Below are positions 14,527 through 21,425 of a DNA stretch of 21,425 nt, piece by piece. This DNA is from Mageeibacillus sp. UBA5770 (GTDB taxonomy: Bacteria > Bacillota_A > Clostridia > Saccharofermentanales > Saccharofermentanaceae). A program made the position numbers and the translations under genes. The stretch lies in NCBI GenBank assembly GCA_002418705.1, contig DIEQ01000029.1:1-21425 (forward strand), given 5' to 3'. Position 1 is the first letter of the stretch, and every line of letters starts with the position of its first letter. A model generated the notes under the pieces. The model was not told where the DNA came from. It ran no database searches and saw only the letters and a list, made by a program, of their open reading frames with translations.

Positions 14527-16182
14527 ATGATAAAACCCATTCACGCTGCAGCATATGCTGCGGGCATATGCTGCCTGATTTTGCTTGCCTCGTGCAGCGC
14601 AATACCCGGCGGGAATAACGTATCCCCTGCCGGCGAAACAGCAGGGCAGTCAGCGGTATCAGCTGCGCCGACGGCGGAGATCTCAGTCGAATCAGCCGAG
14701 TCAGCACCGGTATCAGCCGAGTCGGGTGTACCCGGTGAGTCCAATGAGCCTGTCGGAACAACAGCACCGGGAGAGACGACAGAACCTTCCGGTACAGCTG
14801 TTCCCGAACCGGCCGTGCCGGGCAATCAATACATTATGAACCTGACTCTCGATACTGCCGCCAACACGATCGGGGGCACTGAAAGGGTCGTTATCCAAAA
14901 TGACAGCAATGATGACTGGGACAAACTCTGCTTCCGCGATTACCCAAGCCTTTTTACGAAGGGCGGCAAAAGCGGCTATGACACGGACGGAGCGGTGTCG
15001 GACATCAGTCATATGAGAGATATAACCAACAATATGGATCTGATCGTTTACCGCGATACGGAGGATCTGTCGGTAGTGTATGTTCAGCTGGGCACTCCGT
15101 TGAAGGCCGGGGAAAGCCGTACGGTAGAATTCGAGTTTACAGCACATGTGCCTGAATTGGGAAGCCGGTACGGATATATGGACGGCATTTATAATCTCGG
15201 CAATTTTTATCCTGTTCTGTCGGTATATGAGAACGGCGGATGGAGCACGGAAAAATATTTTTCATACGGCGAGTGTTTTTACAGCGTTGTCTCCGATTAC
15301 CGGATTACACTGTCCGTCCCACTCAATTACAGGGTGATCTCAAGCGGACTCTCTTCAATGACTTCGGTATCCGGGGGGCAGGGCATATGGACAGTCAACG
15401 CGCCGCGGGTGCGTGATTTTGCCATGATTGCAGGCGATGACTTTGATGTTGTAAGTGATTCCGTCGACGGGGTTACTGTAAAATCCTACTATATGAACGG
15501 GGACGAATACAGAGGCAGATCAGCGATGCAGGCCGGGCTCGATGCCGTCCGGGCTTTTAACGCGGCCTTCGGTGAATATCCTTATCCTGAACTCGATATT
15601 GTTGAGACATACCTTGATGCCCTCGGTATGGAATACCCCAATATTGTAATGATCAGTGAATCGGTAACCAACAATGAAGGAAGCGTCCACGGGTCGTTCA
15701 GCCGCCTTGAAAACGTGATCGCGCATGAGATCGGCCACCAATGGTTCTACGGGCTTGTCGGAGATAATCAATTTACGGAAGCATGGCTCGATGAATCCTT
15801 TGCCTCTTACAGCGAGTGGGTGTATGAAGAGCTTTTTCTCGATAAGGGGACGCTTGATTATAATATGTTTATTCTGTCGGATTCGCTTGAGCCCGAGACC
15901 AACCTGTATCCGGATGATTATTTTTGCATAAACAAGGAATATGATGAATTCGGAAGCGACCATGAGTACGTGTATGCCGTGTATAAGAACGGCGCAGTGT
16001 TTCTCTACCGTCTGCGAGATGCCATGGGCAGAGACGCCTTCGATCAGGCAATGCATGAATATGTGGCCGGAAATATGTATGATGTGGCGACGACAGAGGC
16101 TTTCAGTGAGCTGTTTCTGACAAAGGCCGGAGAGAACGCGGAGGTTGCGGCGCTTTTTCAAAAGTACCTCGGATGCGCGTAA
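14527..16182 (+). CDS. M1-family (gluzincin) metallopeptidase lipoprotein
   Basis: This encodes 551 aa; ATG is preceded by GGAGG at 4 nt. A lipoprotein signal peptide ends in the lipobox LASC with Cys23, so the enzyme is tethered to the outer face of the membrane. A low-complexity linker rich in Ser, Pro, Glu and Thr (about 24-99) follows. The M1 fold occupies the rest, with an N-terminal beta domain (about 100-310) and a thermolysin-like domain. Zinc ligands are His400 and His404 in HEIGH and Glu423 in LDESFA, with 18 residues between His404 and Glu423 as usual; Glu401 is the catalytic base. GMEYP at 367-371 replaces the classical GAMEN exopeptidase motif. It should trim peptides at the cell surface. 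It lies 27 bp behind the PAS-GGDEF gene and probably shares its transcript. Confidence 0.9.
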   Translation: MIKPIHAAAYAAGICCLILLASCSAIPGGNNVSPAGETAGQSAVSAAPTAEISVESAESAPVSAESGVPGESNEPVGTTAPGETTEPSGTAVPEPAVPGNQYIMNLTLDTAANTIGGTERVVIQNDSNDDWDKLCFRDYPSLFTKGGKSGYDTDGAVSDISHMRDITNNMDLIVYRDTEDLSVVYVQLGTPLKAGESRTVEFEFTAHVPELGSRYGYMDGIYNLGNFYPVLSVYENGGWSTEKYFSYGECFYSVVSDYRITLSVPLNYRVISSGLSSMTSVSGGQGIWTVNAPRVRDFAMIAGDDFDVVSDSVDGVTVKSYYMNGDEYRGRSAMQAGLDAVRAFNAAFGEYPYPELDIVETYLDALGMEYPNIVMISESVTNNEGSVHGSFSRLENVIAHEIGHQWFYGLVGDNQFTEAWLDESFASYSEWVYEELFLDKGTLDYNMFILSDSLEPETNLYPDDYFCINKEYDEFGSDHEYVYAVYKNGAVFLYRLRDAMGRDAFDQAMHEYVAGNMYDVATTEAFSELFLTKAGENAEVAALFQKYLGCA

Positions 16183-16236
16183 GGCAGGATGTATCTTTTA
16201 TTAATTCAGGTTCTGATAAACGGAGTATAATATTAA

Positions 16237-17508
16237 ATGCTGACACCTTTTAGCAAGAAGAACTTTATCTGGAACTCGCTTGGCGCGGGCTTCAATGCTT
16301 TTCATTCGCCGCTTTTTCTTATGATTGTTTCCAGAGTGATGGGAATTCGGGATGCCGGATTCTTTTCACTTGCCTTTATGACCGGTGTCCTTCTTTCGAA
16401 TATCGGACTTTTTAATGTGCGGAGTTACCAGATTACCGATATTAACCGGGATCATTCGGATGCCGTTTACCTGAATGCCAGGATCGTGACGGCTGCGCTG
16501 ATGGCTGCATCGGCGTTTCTTTATTCGCTGACGAAAGCTTCTGACAGCCGGTATTTTGCTCTGGTCCTCCTGCTTTGTCTCTGGCGCGTGCCGGAGGTGC
16601 TGTCGGATGTAATACACGGTTCCCTGCAAATGCGGGGAAGACTTGACCTGGCCGGCAAATCCCAGCTCCTGCGGGCAGTGCTGTGCATAGCAGCTTTTGC
16701 CGGTGCGGTATATGTGACACGGGATCTTGTTCTGGCCTGTATGCTTCTGGTGTGTGTCAACAGCCTTGTTTTTGTGCTGTACGATCTGCACAGCTATCGT
16801 ATGGTATGCCCCGGATACAGGTTTTTTCTGAACCGGGAGGTCGCGGATCTTCTCCGGTCATGTTTTCCGCTGTTCCTGATGTCACTGCTTTATGCCTATC
16901 TGATCAACGCGCCGAGATACTCGATTGACCTTTTTGGAACGCCTGAGAACCAGACAGTGTTCTCCATAATCGTGCTTCCGGCATCCATGATTTGGGTCGT
17001 ATTTATCATGGTCCTGAATCCTATACTGCCAAAGCTCGCCAAAATGCATTTCGCAGGTAAGCGCACGGGATTTAACCGGCTGATACGAAATCTGATTGTT
17101 TCGATCGCCGGATTCAGCATTTTGTACCTTGCATTCATGTATATGTTTGGAATACGCATTTTTGAAATTGTTTATAAAGTTCCGCTTATGTCATACCGGG
17201 CGGCATTTATGCTTGCGGGAATCGGATCGGGCATTTTATGTATCGCTACGGTCTTCTCAAACCTGCTCATCCTGATCCGGGAAAAAAGGATCCTGCTGTT
17301 TTCGTATATCGGCGTCGCCATGCTGTCCACGGGTACTAGTATTTATTTTGTGATTCAGCGGGGATTATTCGGGGCAACCCTGTCATACCTGATCACAATG
17401 GCGCTTCTGATGCTTGCTCTGACAACAGGGTATATTTATGCGGATACCTGTAAAAATAGAATTCAGGGACCGGATTTTGCCGATGAACCGCGATCCGGAC
17501 GTGAATGA
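16237..17508 (+). CDS. Wzx-like flippase (polysaccharide export, MOP superfamily)
   Basis: This encodes 423 aa, strongly hydrophobic throughout, with about 12 predicted membrane segments and a basic C-terminal tail. It starts with KKNFIWNSLGAGFNAFHSPLF, the conserved first helix of RfbX/Wzx-type transporters. Shortly after come SRVMGIRDAGFFSLAF, which matches the family's 'G..d.G.fslaf' loop, and a second-half LPKLAKMHFAGK loop. Such proteins flip lipid-linked sugars across the membrane. No glycosyltransferase or polymerase gene is adjacent; the nearest glycan gene is the fusion at 1528-3732. The start codon is the first ATG, with GGAG about 11 nt upstream, a wide spacing. It sits 54 bp after the peptidase gene. 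Confidence 0.8.
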   Translation: MLTPFSKKNFIWNSLGAGFNAFHSPLFLMIVSRVMGIRDAGFFSLAFMTGVLLSNIGLFNVRSYQITDINRDHSDAVYLNARIVTAALMAASAFLYSLTKASDSRYFALVLLLCLWRVPEVLSDVIHGSLQMRGRLDLAGKSQLLRAVLCIAAFAGAVYVTRDLVLACMLLVCVNSLVFVLYDLHSYRMVCPGYRFFLNREVADLLRSCFPLFLMSLLYAYLINAPRYSIDLFGTPENQTVFSIIVLPASMIWVVFIMVLNPILPKLAKMHFAGKRTGFNRLIRNLIVSIAGFSILYLAFMYMFGIRIFEIVYKVPLMSYRAAFMLAGIGSGILCIATVFSNLLILIREKRILLFSYIGVAMLSTGTSIYFVIQRGLFGATLSYLITMALLMLALTTGYIYADTCKNRIQGPDFADEPRSGRE

Positions 17509-17627
17509 TTCAAAAATAATCAAATGTGCCGGCGCCAAGTATCGGCAGTTGGTATATAATTTTCTTGCTGCCGGCAACTTTTGCCTGCAGACATAAACAG
17601 TGGATATCCAGGAACATCGGAGGAAAT

Positions 17628-18554
17628 ATGATATACAATAACGTCCTTGAAGCTATAGGCCATACGCCAATGATTCGCCTTTCGCATATGACCGGGCCGG
17701 ATGACGCTCAGATTCTGGTCAAGTATGAAGGGCTCAATGTGGGCGGTTCCATTAAGACAAGGACGGCTTTTAATATGATTTCAGCCGCTGAGGAACAGGG
17801 ATTGATATGCCCTGATTCGATCATCGTTGAACCTACAAGCGGCAACCAGGGAATCGGCCTTGCGCTGGTCGGGGCCGTAAGGGGATATAAGACCATCATC
17901 ATCATGCCTGATTCCGTAAGCTGCGAACGCCGCATGCTGGTCGAGCACTATGGTGCACAGGTCATGCTGGTCCACGACGACGGTGATATTGGGGCCTGCA
18001 TCCGGGAATGCCTGAATACAGCGCTGTGCATGGCGGATGAAGATCCGAACGTATATGTCCCGCAGCAATTTACCAATCCTGCCAACCCGCTGGTCCACAA
18101 GCATCATACAGGACTGGAAATCCTTGAACAGGTTGCAGGTCCGATTCACGGCTTCTGTTCCGGCATCGGGACTGGCGGATCCTTATCAGGCATCGGCGAG
18201 GTCCTCAAAGCACAGAATCCCTCGATTCTAATATGGGCAGTCGAGCCGGAGAATGCTGCGATCCTGGCGGGCGGAAACATCGGGACTCATTTCCAGATGG
18301 GTATCGGCGACGGTCTGATACCGGATAATCTGAATACGGATATTTATGAAAACATATATGTTGTGACAGATGAAGACGCCATCTGCACAGCCAAGGCTCT
18401 CGCTTCCAGGGAGGGGCTGATGTGCGGAATCTCGAGCGGCTCCAATGTCGCTGCCGCCGTCATGATGGCCAGAAAGCTCGGGAAGGGTAAAACGGTCGTC
18501 ACTGTCCTGCCGGATACAGCAGAAAGATATTTCAGCACGCCGCTTTTTCAATAA
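17628..18554 (+). CDS. Cysteine-synthase-like PLP enzyme with altered motifs
   Basis: This encodes 308 aa from ATG 17628, preceded by GGAGG at 4 nt; an in-frame upstream start at 17526 lacks a site. It belongs to the fold-type II PLP enzymes (CysK/CBS family). The PLP lysine is Lys43 in GGSIKTRTA, where the family usually has SVKDR. The substrate-carboxylate loop is TSGNQG (70-75) instead of TSGNTG. The phosphate-binding loop GIGTGG, the SSGSN loop and the ending DTAERYFSTPLF match cysteine synthase. It probably makes cysteine from O-acetylserine and sulfide, but the two active-site changes leave room for another acceptor or substrate. In the 119 bp upstream, CGGCAG/CTGCCG arms flank a TATAAT (17555-17560) with no good -35. 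Confidence 0.82.
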   Translation: MIYNNVLEAIGHTPMIRLSHMTGPDDAQILVKYEGLNVGGSIKTRTAFNMISAAEEQGLICPDSIIVEPTSGNQGIGLALVGAVRGYKTIIIMPDSVSCERRMLVEHYGAQVMLVHDDGDIGACIRECLNTALCMADEDPNVYVPQQFTNPANPLVHKHHTGLEILEQVAGPIHGFCSGIGTGGSLSGIGEVLKAQNPSILIWAVEPENAAILAGGNIGTHFQMGIGDGLIPDNLNTDIYENIYVVTDEDAICTAKALASREGLMCGISSGSNVAAAVMMARKLGKGKTVVTVLPDTAERYFSTPLFQ

Positions 18555-18645
18555 ACTGCGTGCCTGAGCCCTCAAAAAAAGATACAATGAATATATATAA
18601 GCGAATCAATGGCAGAATGAGGCATTCGGTGCCGGGAGAATAGCT

Positions 18646-19518
18646 ATGCTTAGGTCGCAAAAAGCGCTGGGAGAATATCTTACCCTGCCAAAACTCACAC
18701 TGGAAGAAGCCGCACATAACAAGGCAATTCCTGCTGAGAAGTATAAATACGGCAGTGACCGCAACCAGTATATTTTGTATTTTGCCCCTGAAACCATTCC
18801 GCAGAAGCAGATTGTGGTCTATATCCACGGCGGCGGATGGATTACAGGTTCGCCTGACAAATACCGTTATATAGGCAGAAAATTCGCGGAAATGGGCTAT
18901 CATACGATCTCGATCGGATACAGGCACGCACCTGTCTATAAATATCCCACACAGGGTGAGGATGTATTCAGCGGATATGTGAAGGGTATGATTACTCTTC
19001 TGGGAAAAGGCATCAATACGGAAGATGTCATCGTTGTCGGCTCGTCGGCAGGCGGACACCTCGGCGGCATCCTGACATACGACAAGGAACTCCAGGCTAA
19101 GTACAATGTCGAAGCGGATCATATCAAAGGGTTTATCTCGCTTGGCGGGATACTGACTTTTGGAATCGAATACGCTATTTATACTAAGAATGTTATCAAC
19201 GCGCTTTTCGAAAAAGATTACGACCGGAAAAGGGCCGAACCATATTCACTGCTTGACGGCACGGAGAAGACCAGGGTACTTTGTATACATTCGGAAAATG
19301 ATCCGCTCAGTGAGATCGAGAATGAAACGCTTTTTGTCGATAAAGTTAACAGCCTTAATAAAGGATTCGGTGAAAGCTATATTGTCAGGGATGAGACAAT
19401 TTTTCATTCCAATCTTGTGTCCGGCGTGTTTTTCGAAGATATAGAGGCGTCTCCGCCCCTCGCAGAGCTTTTTCGCTGGATTAAGGACCTGCCCTCAAAA
19501 GAAGGGGCAAAACTGTAA
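18646..19518 (+). CDS. Alpha/beta hydrolase (HSL-type esterase/lipase)
   Basis: This encodes 290 aa; ATG is preceded by GGGAG at 7 nt. The oxyanion motif HGGGW is at 61-65 and the nucleophile Ser134 lies in GSSAGG (132-137). Asp219 in HSENDPL and His254 in IFHSNLV complete a plausible Ser-Asp-His triad. There is no signal peptide, so the enzyme is cytoplasmic and probably hydrolyses small carboxylic esters or acyl compounds. The Gph-like phosphatase starts 27 bp downstream, suggesting an operon of esterase, phosphatase and FAD dehydrogenase. Confidence 0.83.
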   Translation: MLRSQKALGEYLTLPKLTLEEAAHNKAIPAEKYKYGSDRNQYILYFAPETIPQKQIVVYIHGGGWITGSPDKYRYIGRKFAEMGYHTISIGYRHAPVYKYPTQGEDVFSGYVKGMITLLGKGINTEDVIVVGSSAGGHLGGILTYDKELQAKYNVEADHIKGFISLGGILTFGIEYAIYTKNVINALFEKDYDRKRAEPYSLLDGTEKTRVLCIHSENDPLSEIENETLFVDKVNSLNKGFGESYIVRDETIFHSNLVSGVFFEDIEASPPLAELFRWIKDLPSKEGAKL

Positions 19519-19545
19519 ATATTATTTGAATGGGAGAATACTAAA

Positions 19546-20217
19546 ATGTCAGACATCAAAGCGGTTATTTTCGACCTGGACGGGACACTTCTTGATACGC
19601 TGGGGGATTTGGCGGACGGTGTGAATTATGCGCTGACCCAATACGGATATCCGGAAAGGTCGATTGACGAAGTCAGGCATTTTGTGGGAAACGGTGTCAG
19701 GAACCTTATGCAGCAGGCAATTCCCGAGGGTCTGATGAGCCCGCACTTTGAAGAGTGCCTTCATACATTCAAGGATTATTATTCGAAAAATATGCAGAAT
19801 AAGACCCGCCCTTATGACGGTGTCCTTGAGATGCTCGACGCTGTCCGCGACGCGGGCTGCAAATCAGCAATCGTGTCGAATAAGTTCGACAGGGCAGTCA
19901 AGGAACTGGCCAAGGATCATTTTGGCGGCCATATCGAGGTCGCCATCGGGGAATCATCACGGACTCCCAAAAAACCCGCGCCGGACTGTGTATATGAGGC
20001 ACTCATGCAAATCGGCGTATCAAAGGAACAGGCCATCTATGTCGGCGACTCTGAAGTCGATGTCAGAACTGCCCACAATGCCGGGATCCCCTGCGTGGCT
20101 GTTACCTGGGGCTTCCGTGACAGGGATGTGCTTGTAGCAGAAGGGGCAGATTATATTGTTGACCGCCCGGCTGAACTTATGCAGCTTATCTTCGCATTTC
20201 GCCCGGAGCATACCTGA
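19546..20217 (+). CDS. gph: HAD-superfamily phosphatase, phosphoglycolate phosphatase-like
   Basis: This encodes 223 aa; ATG is preceded by GGGAG. The catalytic DLDGT motif gives nucleophile Asp10 and acid/base Asp12. Ser111 (motif II, IVSNK), Lys143 (motif III, TPKKPAPD) and Asp168/Asp172 (motif IV, VGDSEVD) follow. A helical cap lies between residues 15 and 85 (GVNYALTQYGYP, FVGNGVRNLM), the form seen in Gph. It is a cytoplasmic, Mg-dependent phosphatase of small phosphorylated metabolites; 2-phosphoglycolate, which arises during DNA repair, is the family's named substrate but is not proven here. The next gene begins 2 nt after its stop. Confidence 0.87.
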   Translation: MSDIKAVIFDLDGTLLDTLGDLADGVNYALTQYGYPERSIDEVRHFVGNGVRNLMQQAIPEGLMSPHFEECLHTFKDYYSKNMQNKTRPYDGVLEMLDAVRDAGCKSAIVSNKFDRAVKELAKDHFGGHIEVAIGESSRTPKKPAPDCVYEALMQIGVSKEQAIYVGDSEVDVRTAHNAGIPCVAVTWGFRDRDVLVAEGADYIVDRPAELMQLIFAFRPEHT

Positions 20218-20219
20218 AA

Positions 20220-21425
20220 ATGATCAGAATTGCAGGGCTGCGCGTGCCTCTGGGATATGATGAGGAATTCCTGCATCAGAGAGCTGCAGAGAGGCTTGGC
20301 ATAACACGCGGCCGCATCCTTAGCCTGGTCATAAATTCCAGGACAATTGATACTTCCGAAAAAGATGACATTGCGTATCTGATGACGCTTTATATCCATG
20401 TGTCCGGCAGTGAAAACGAACTTGTCTGGAGCATCAAAGATAAGAAAATCACACTCGGAACTGAATCTGTTTATATCGTACCTGCTTCAAAACCGGCGCC
20501 GCTAAGACCGGTGGTAATCGGTTTCGGACCTGCAGGAATGTTTGCCGCGCTGATTCTGGCAGAGTCCGGAGCCCGGCCGATTGTACTTGAACGCGGATCG
20601 GACGTAGACAGCCGCAGGAAAAGCGTGTCCGCTTTCTGGGAGACGGGTGTCCTGGACACGGGTACAAATGTCCAGTTCGGTGCGGGCGGTGCCGGTACTT
20701 TTTCCGACGGGAAGCTTAAGACAGGCAAGAAAGATGCCCGAAAAATGAAAATCCTGGAAGAACTGATAGAAGCCGGGGCTCCGCCCGAAATCCTGTATGA
20801 CAGCAAACCGCATATAGGCACAGACCGCCTGCATGGTGCCGTAAAAAGCATAGCTGCCAAGATCGTTCGCCTCGGCGGCGATATTCACTATAACACCCGA
20901 GTTACACAGCTTATACGAAGGGGCGGACAGCTTACCGGAGTCGGTTATATCGAAAACGGGATATATACAGAGTGCTCCGCCGGGCATGCGATTCTGGCTA
21001 TCGGACACAGTGCGAGGGATACTTTCGCATATCTGGAATCCAGCGGTATCCGAATGGAGCAAAAACCGTTTGCAGTCGGCGTACGCGTTGAGCATCCGCA
21101 GTCTCTGATCAACGAACTTCAATATGGCAGGTTCGCCCGGGATTCAAGGCTCGGAGCGGCCGATTACAAAATGGTTGTACACCTGCCGGACGGTCGGGCT
21201 GTATACACATTCTGCATGTGTCCGGGAGGCAGTGTCGTCGCGGCGGCTTCCGAAGAAGGCGGTCTTGTCACCAACGGGATGAGCAGATGGAAGCGGGACG
21301 GGGTAAATGCCAATACCGCAATTCTTGTCACGGTTGATGGGAAAGACCTCCAAAGTGATCACCCACTTGCCGGCACAGTATTCCAGCGCGGGCTTGAACA
21401 GCTGGCATTCGCGGCGGGAGGAAGC
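20220..21425 (+). CDS. FAD-dependent dehydrogenase (COG2509-like), 5' part
   Basis: The frame is open from ATG 20220 to the right edge; 402 codons are visible and the end is missing. An N-terminal region of about 95 residues, with an RNA-binding-like helix (RAAERLGI, RGRILSLVI), precedes the Rossmann fold: VVIGFGPAGMFAA at 98-110 and the acidic strand end IVLERG. NVQFGAGGAGTFSDGKL (150-166) and AILAIGHSARDTF are signatures of a conserved family of uncharacterised NAD(P)/FAD-utilising dehydrogenases. The reaction is unknown. The start is 2 nt after the gph stop with only a distant GGAG, pointing to translational coupling. Confidence 0.85.
   Translation, partial: MIRIAGLRVPLGYDEEFLHQRAAERLGITRGRILSLVINSRTIDTSEKDDIAYLMTLYIHVSGSENELVWSIKDKKITLGTESVYIVPASKPAPLRPVVIGFGPAGMFAALILAESGARPIVLERGSDVDSRRKSVSAFWETGVLDTGTNVQFGAGGAGTFSDGKLKTGKKDARKMKILEELIEAGAPPEILYDSKPHIGTDRLHGAVKSIAAKIVRLGGDIHYNTRVTQLIRRGGQLTGVGYIENGIYTECSAGHAILAIGHSARDTFAYLESSGIRMEQKPFAVGVRVEHPQSLINELQYGRFARDSRLGAADYKMVVHLPDGRAVYTFCMCPGGSVVAAASEEGGLVTNGMSRWKRDGVNANTAILVTVDGKDLQSDHPLAGTVFQRGLEQLAFAAGGS

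Noticed and set aside
15520..16161. 213-aa minus-strand open frame within the M1 peptidase gene
   Set aside because: It is antisense to the conserved HEIGH region and has no start signal or motif.
16201..16236. TATAAT (16226-16231) just before the flippase start as a promoter
   Set aside because: No -35 is present at the right distance and the transcript would start at the start codon itself.
20502..21122. Minus-strand open frames opposite the FAD dehydrogenase
   Set aside because: The plus strand is a continuous frame with a clear Rossmann motif up to the window edge, so these are shadows.

Overview
The window looks like chromosomal DNA of an anaerobic member of the Firmicutes (Clostridia, possibly Lachnospiraceae-like). 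The supporting signs are near-consensus AGGAGG ribosome-binding sites, sigma-A-like promoters, moderate GC, a TasA/camelysin-type surface protein, an FprA-type flavodiiron protein, an SPL-like radical SAM protein, a PG-binding NlpC/P60 hydrolase with a TPTP linker, and Clostridia-style GGDEF/HD-GYP signalling proteins. I cannot name a genus. No rRNA, tRNA, CRISPR array, transposase, phage gene or integration site was recognised. This is housekeeping and accessory chromosome, not a mobile island.

Layout. 1-1.5 kb: the 3' end of one TasA/CalY-like gene and a complete second surface protein (+), closed by a terminator. 1.5-3.7 kb (-): a three-part fusion of polysaccharide pyruvyl transferase, family-2 glycosyltransferase and a C-terminal beta-sandwich. 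3.9-6.4 kb (+): a SixA-like phosphatase/CHAD fusion followed closely by a flavodiiron O2/NO reductase. 6.5-7.4 kb (-): an SPL-family radical SAM protein. 7.6-8.4 kb (+): a HEAT-like hypothetical protein whose 3' end overlaps a convergent OGG1-type 8-oxoguanine glycosylase (-). 9.4-10.5 kb (+): a multi-pass membrane diguanylate cyclase. 10.6-11.7 kb (-): a membrane-anchored NlpC/P60 peptidoglycan hydrolase. From 12.1 kb to the end everything runs on +: nucleoside diphosphate kinase; a PAS-PAS-GGDEF protein with a decayed HD-GYP domain; an M1-family lipoprotein peptidase; a Wzx-like flippase; a divergent cysteine-synthase-like enzyme; an alpha/beta hydrolase; a Gph-like HAD phosphatase; and a truncated FAD-dependent dehydrogenase.

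Themes are cell-surface construction (surface fibre-like proteins, glycan-modifying fusion, flippase, peptidoglycan hydrolase, lipoprotein peptidase), c-di-GMP signalling (two GGDEF proteins with different feedback sites) and oxidative stress defence (flavodiiron protein, OGG1). No single obvious new system is present. The most unusual items are the PPT-GT2-sandwich fusion, the SixA-CHAD fusion beside the flavodiiron gene, the HD-GYP domain that has lost several metal ligands next to an intact GGDEF, the cysteine synthase with altered active-site motifs, and a possible structured RNA upstream of ndk. All functions are inferred from sequence motifs read by eye.
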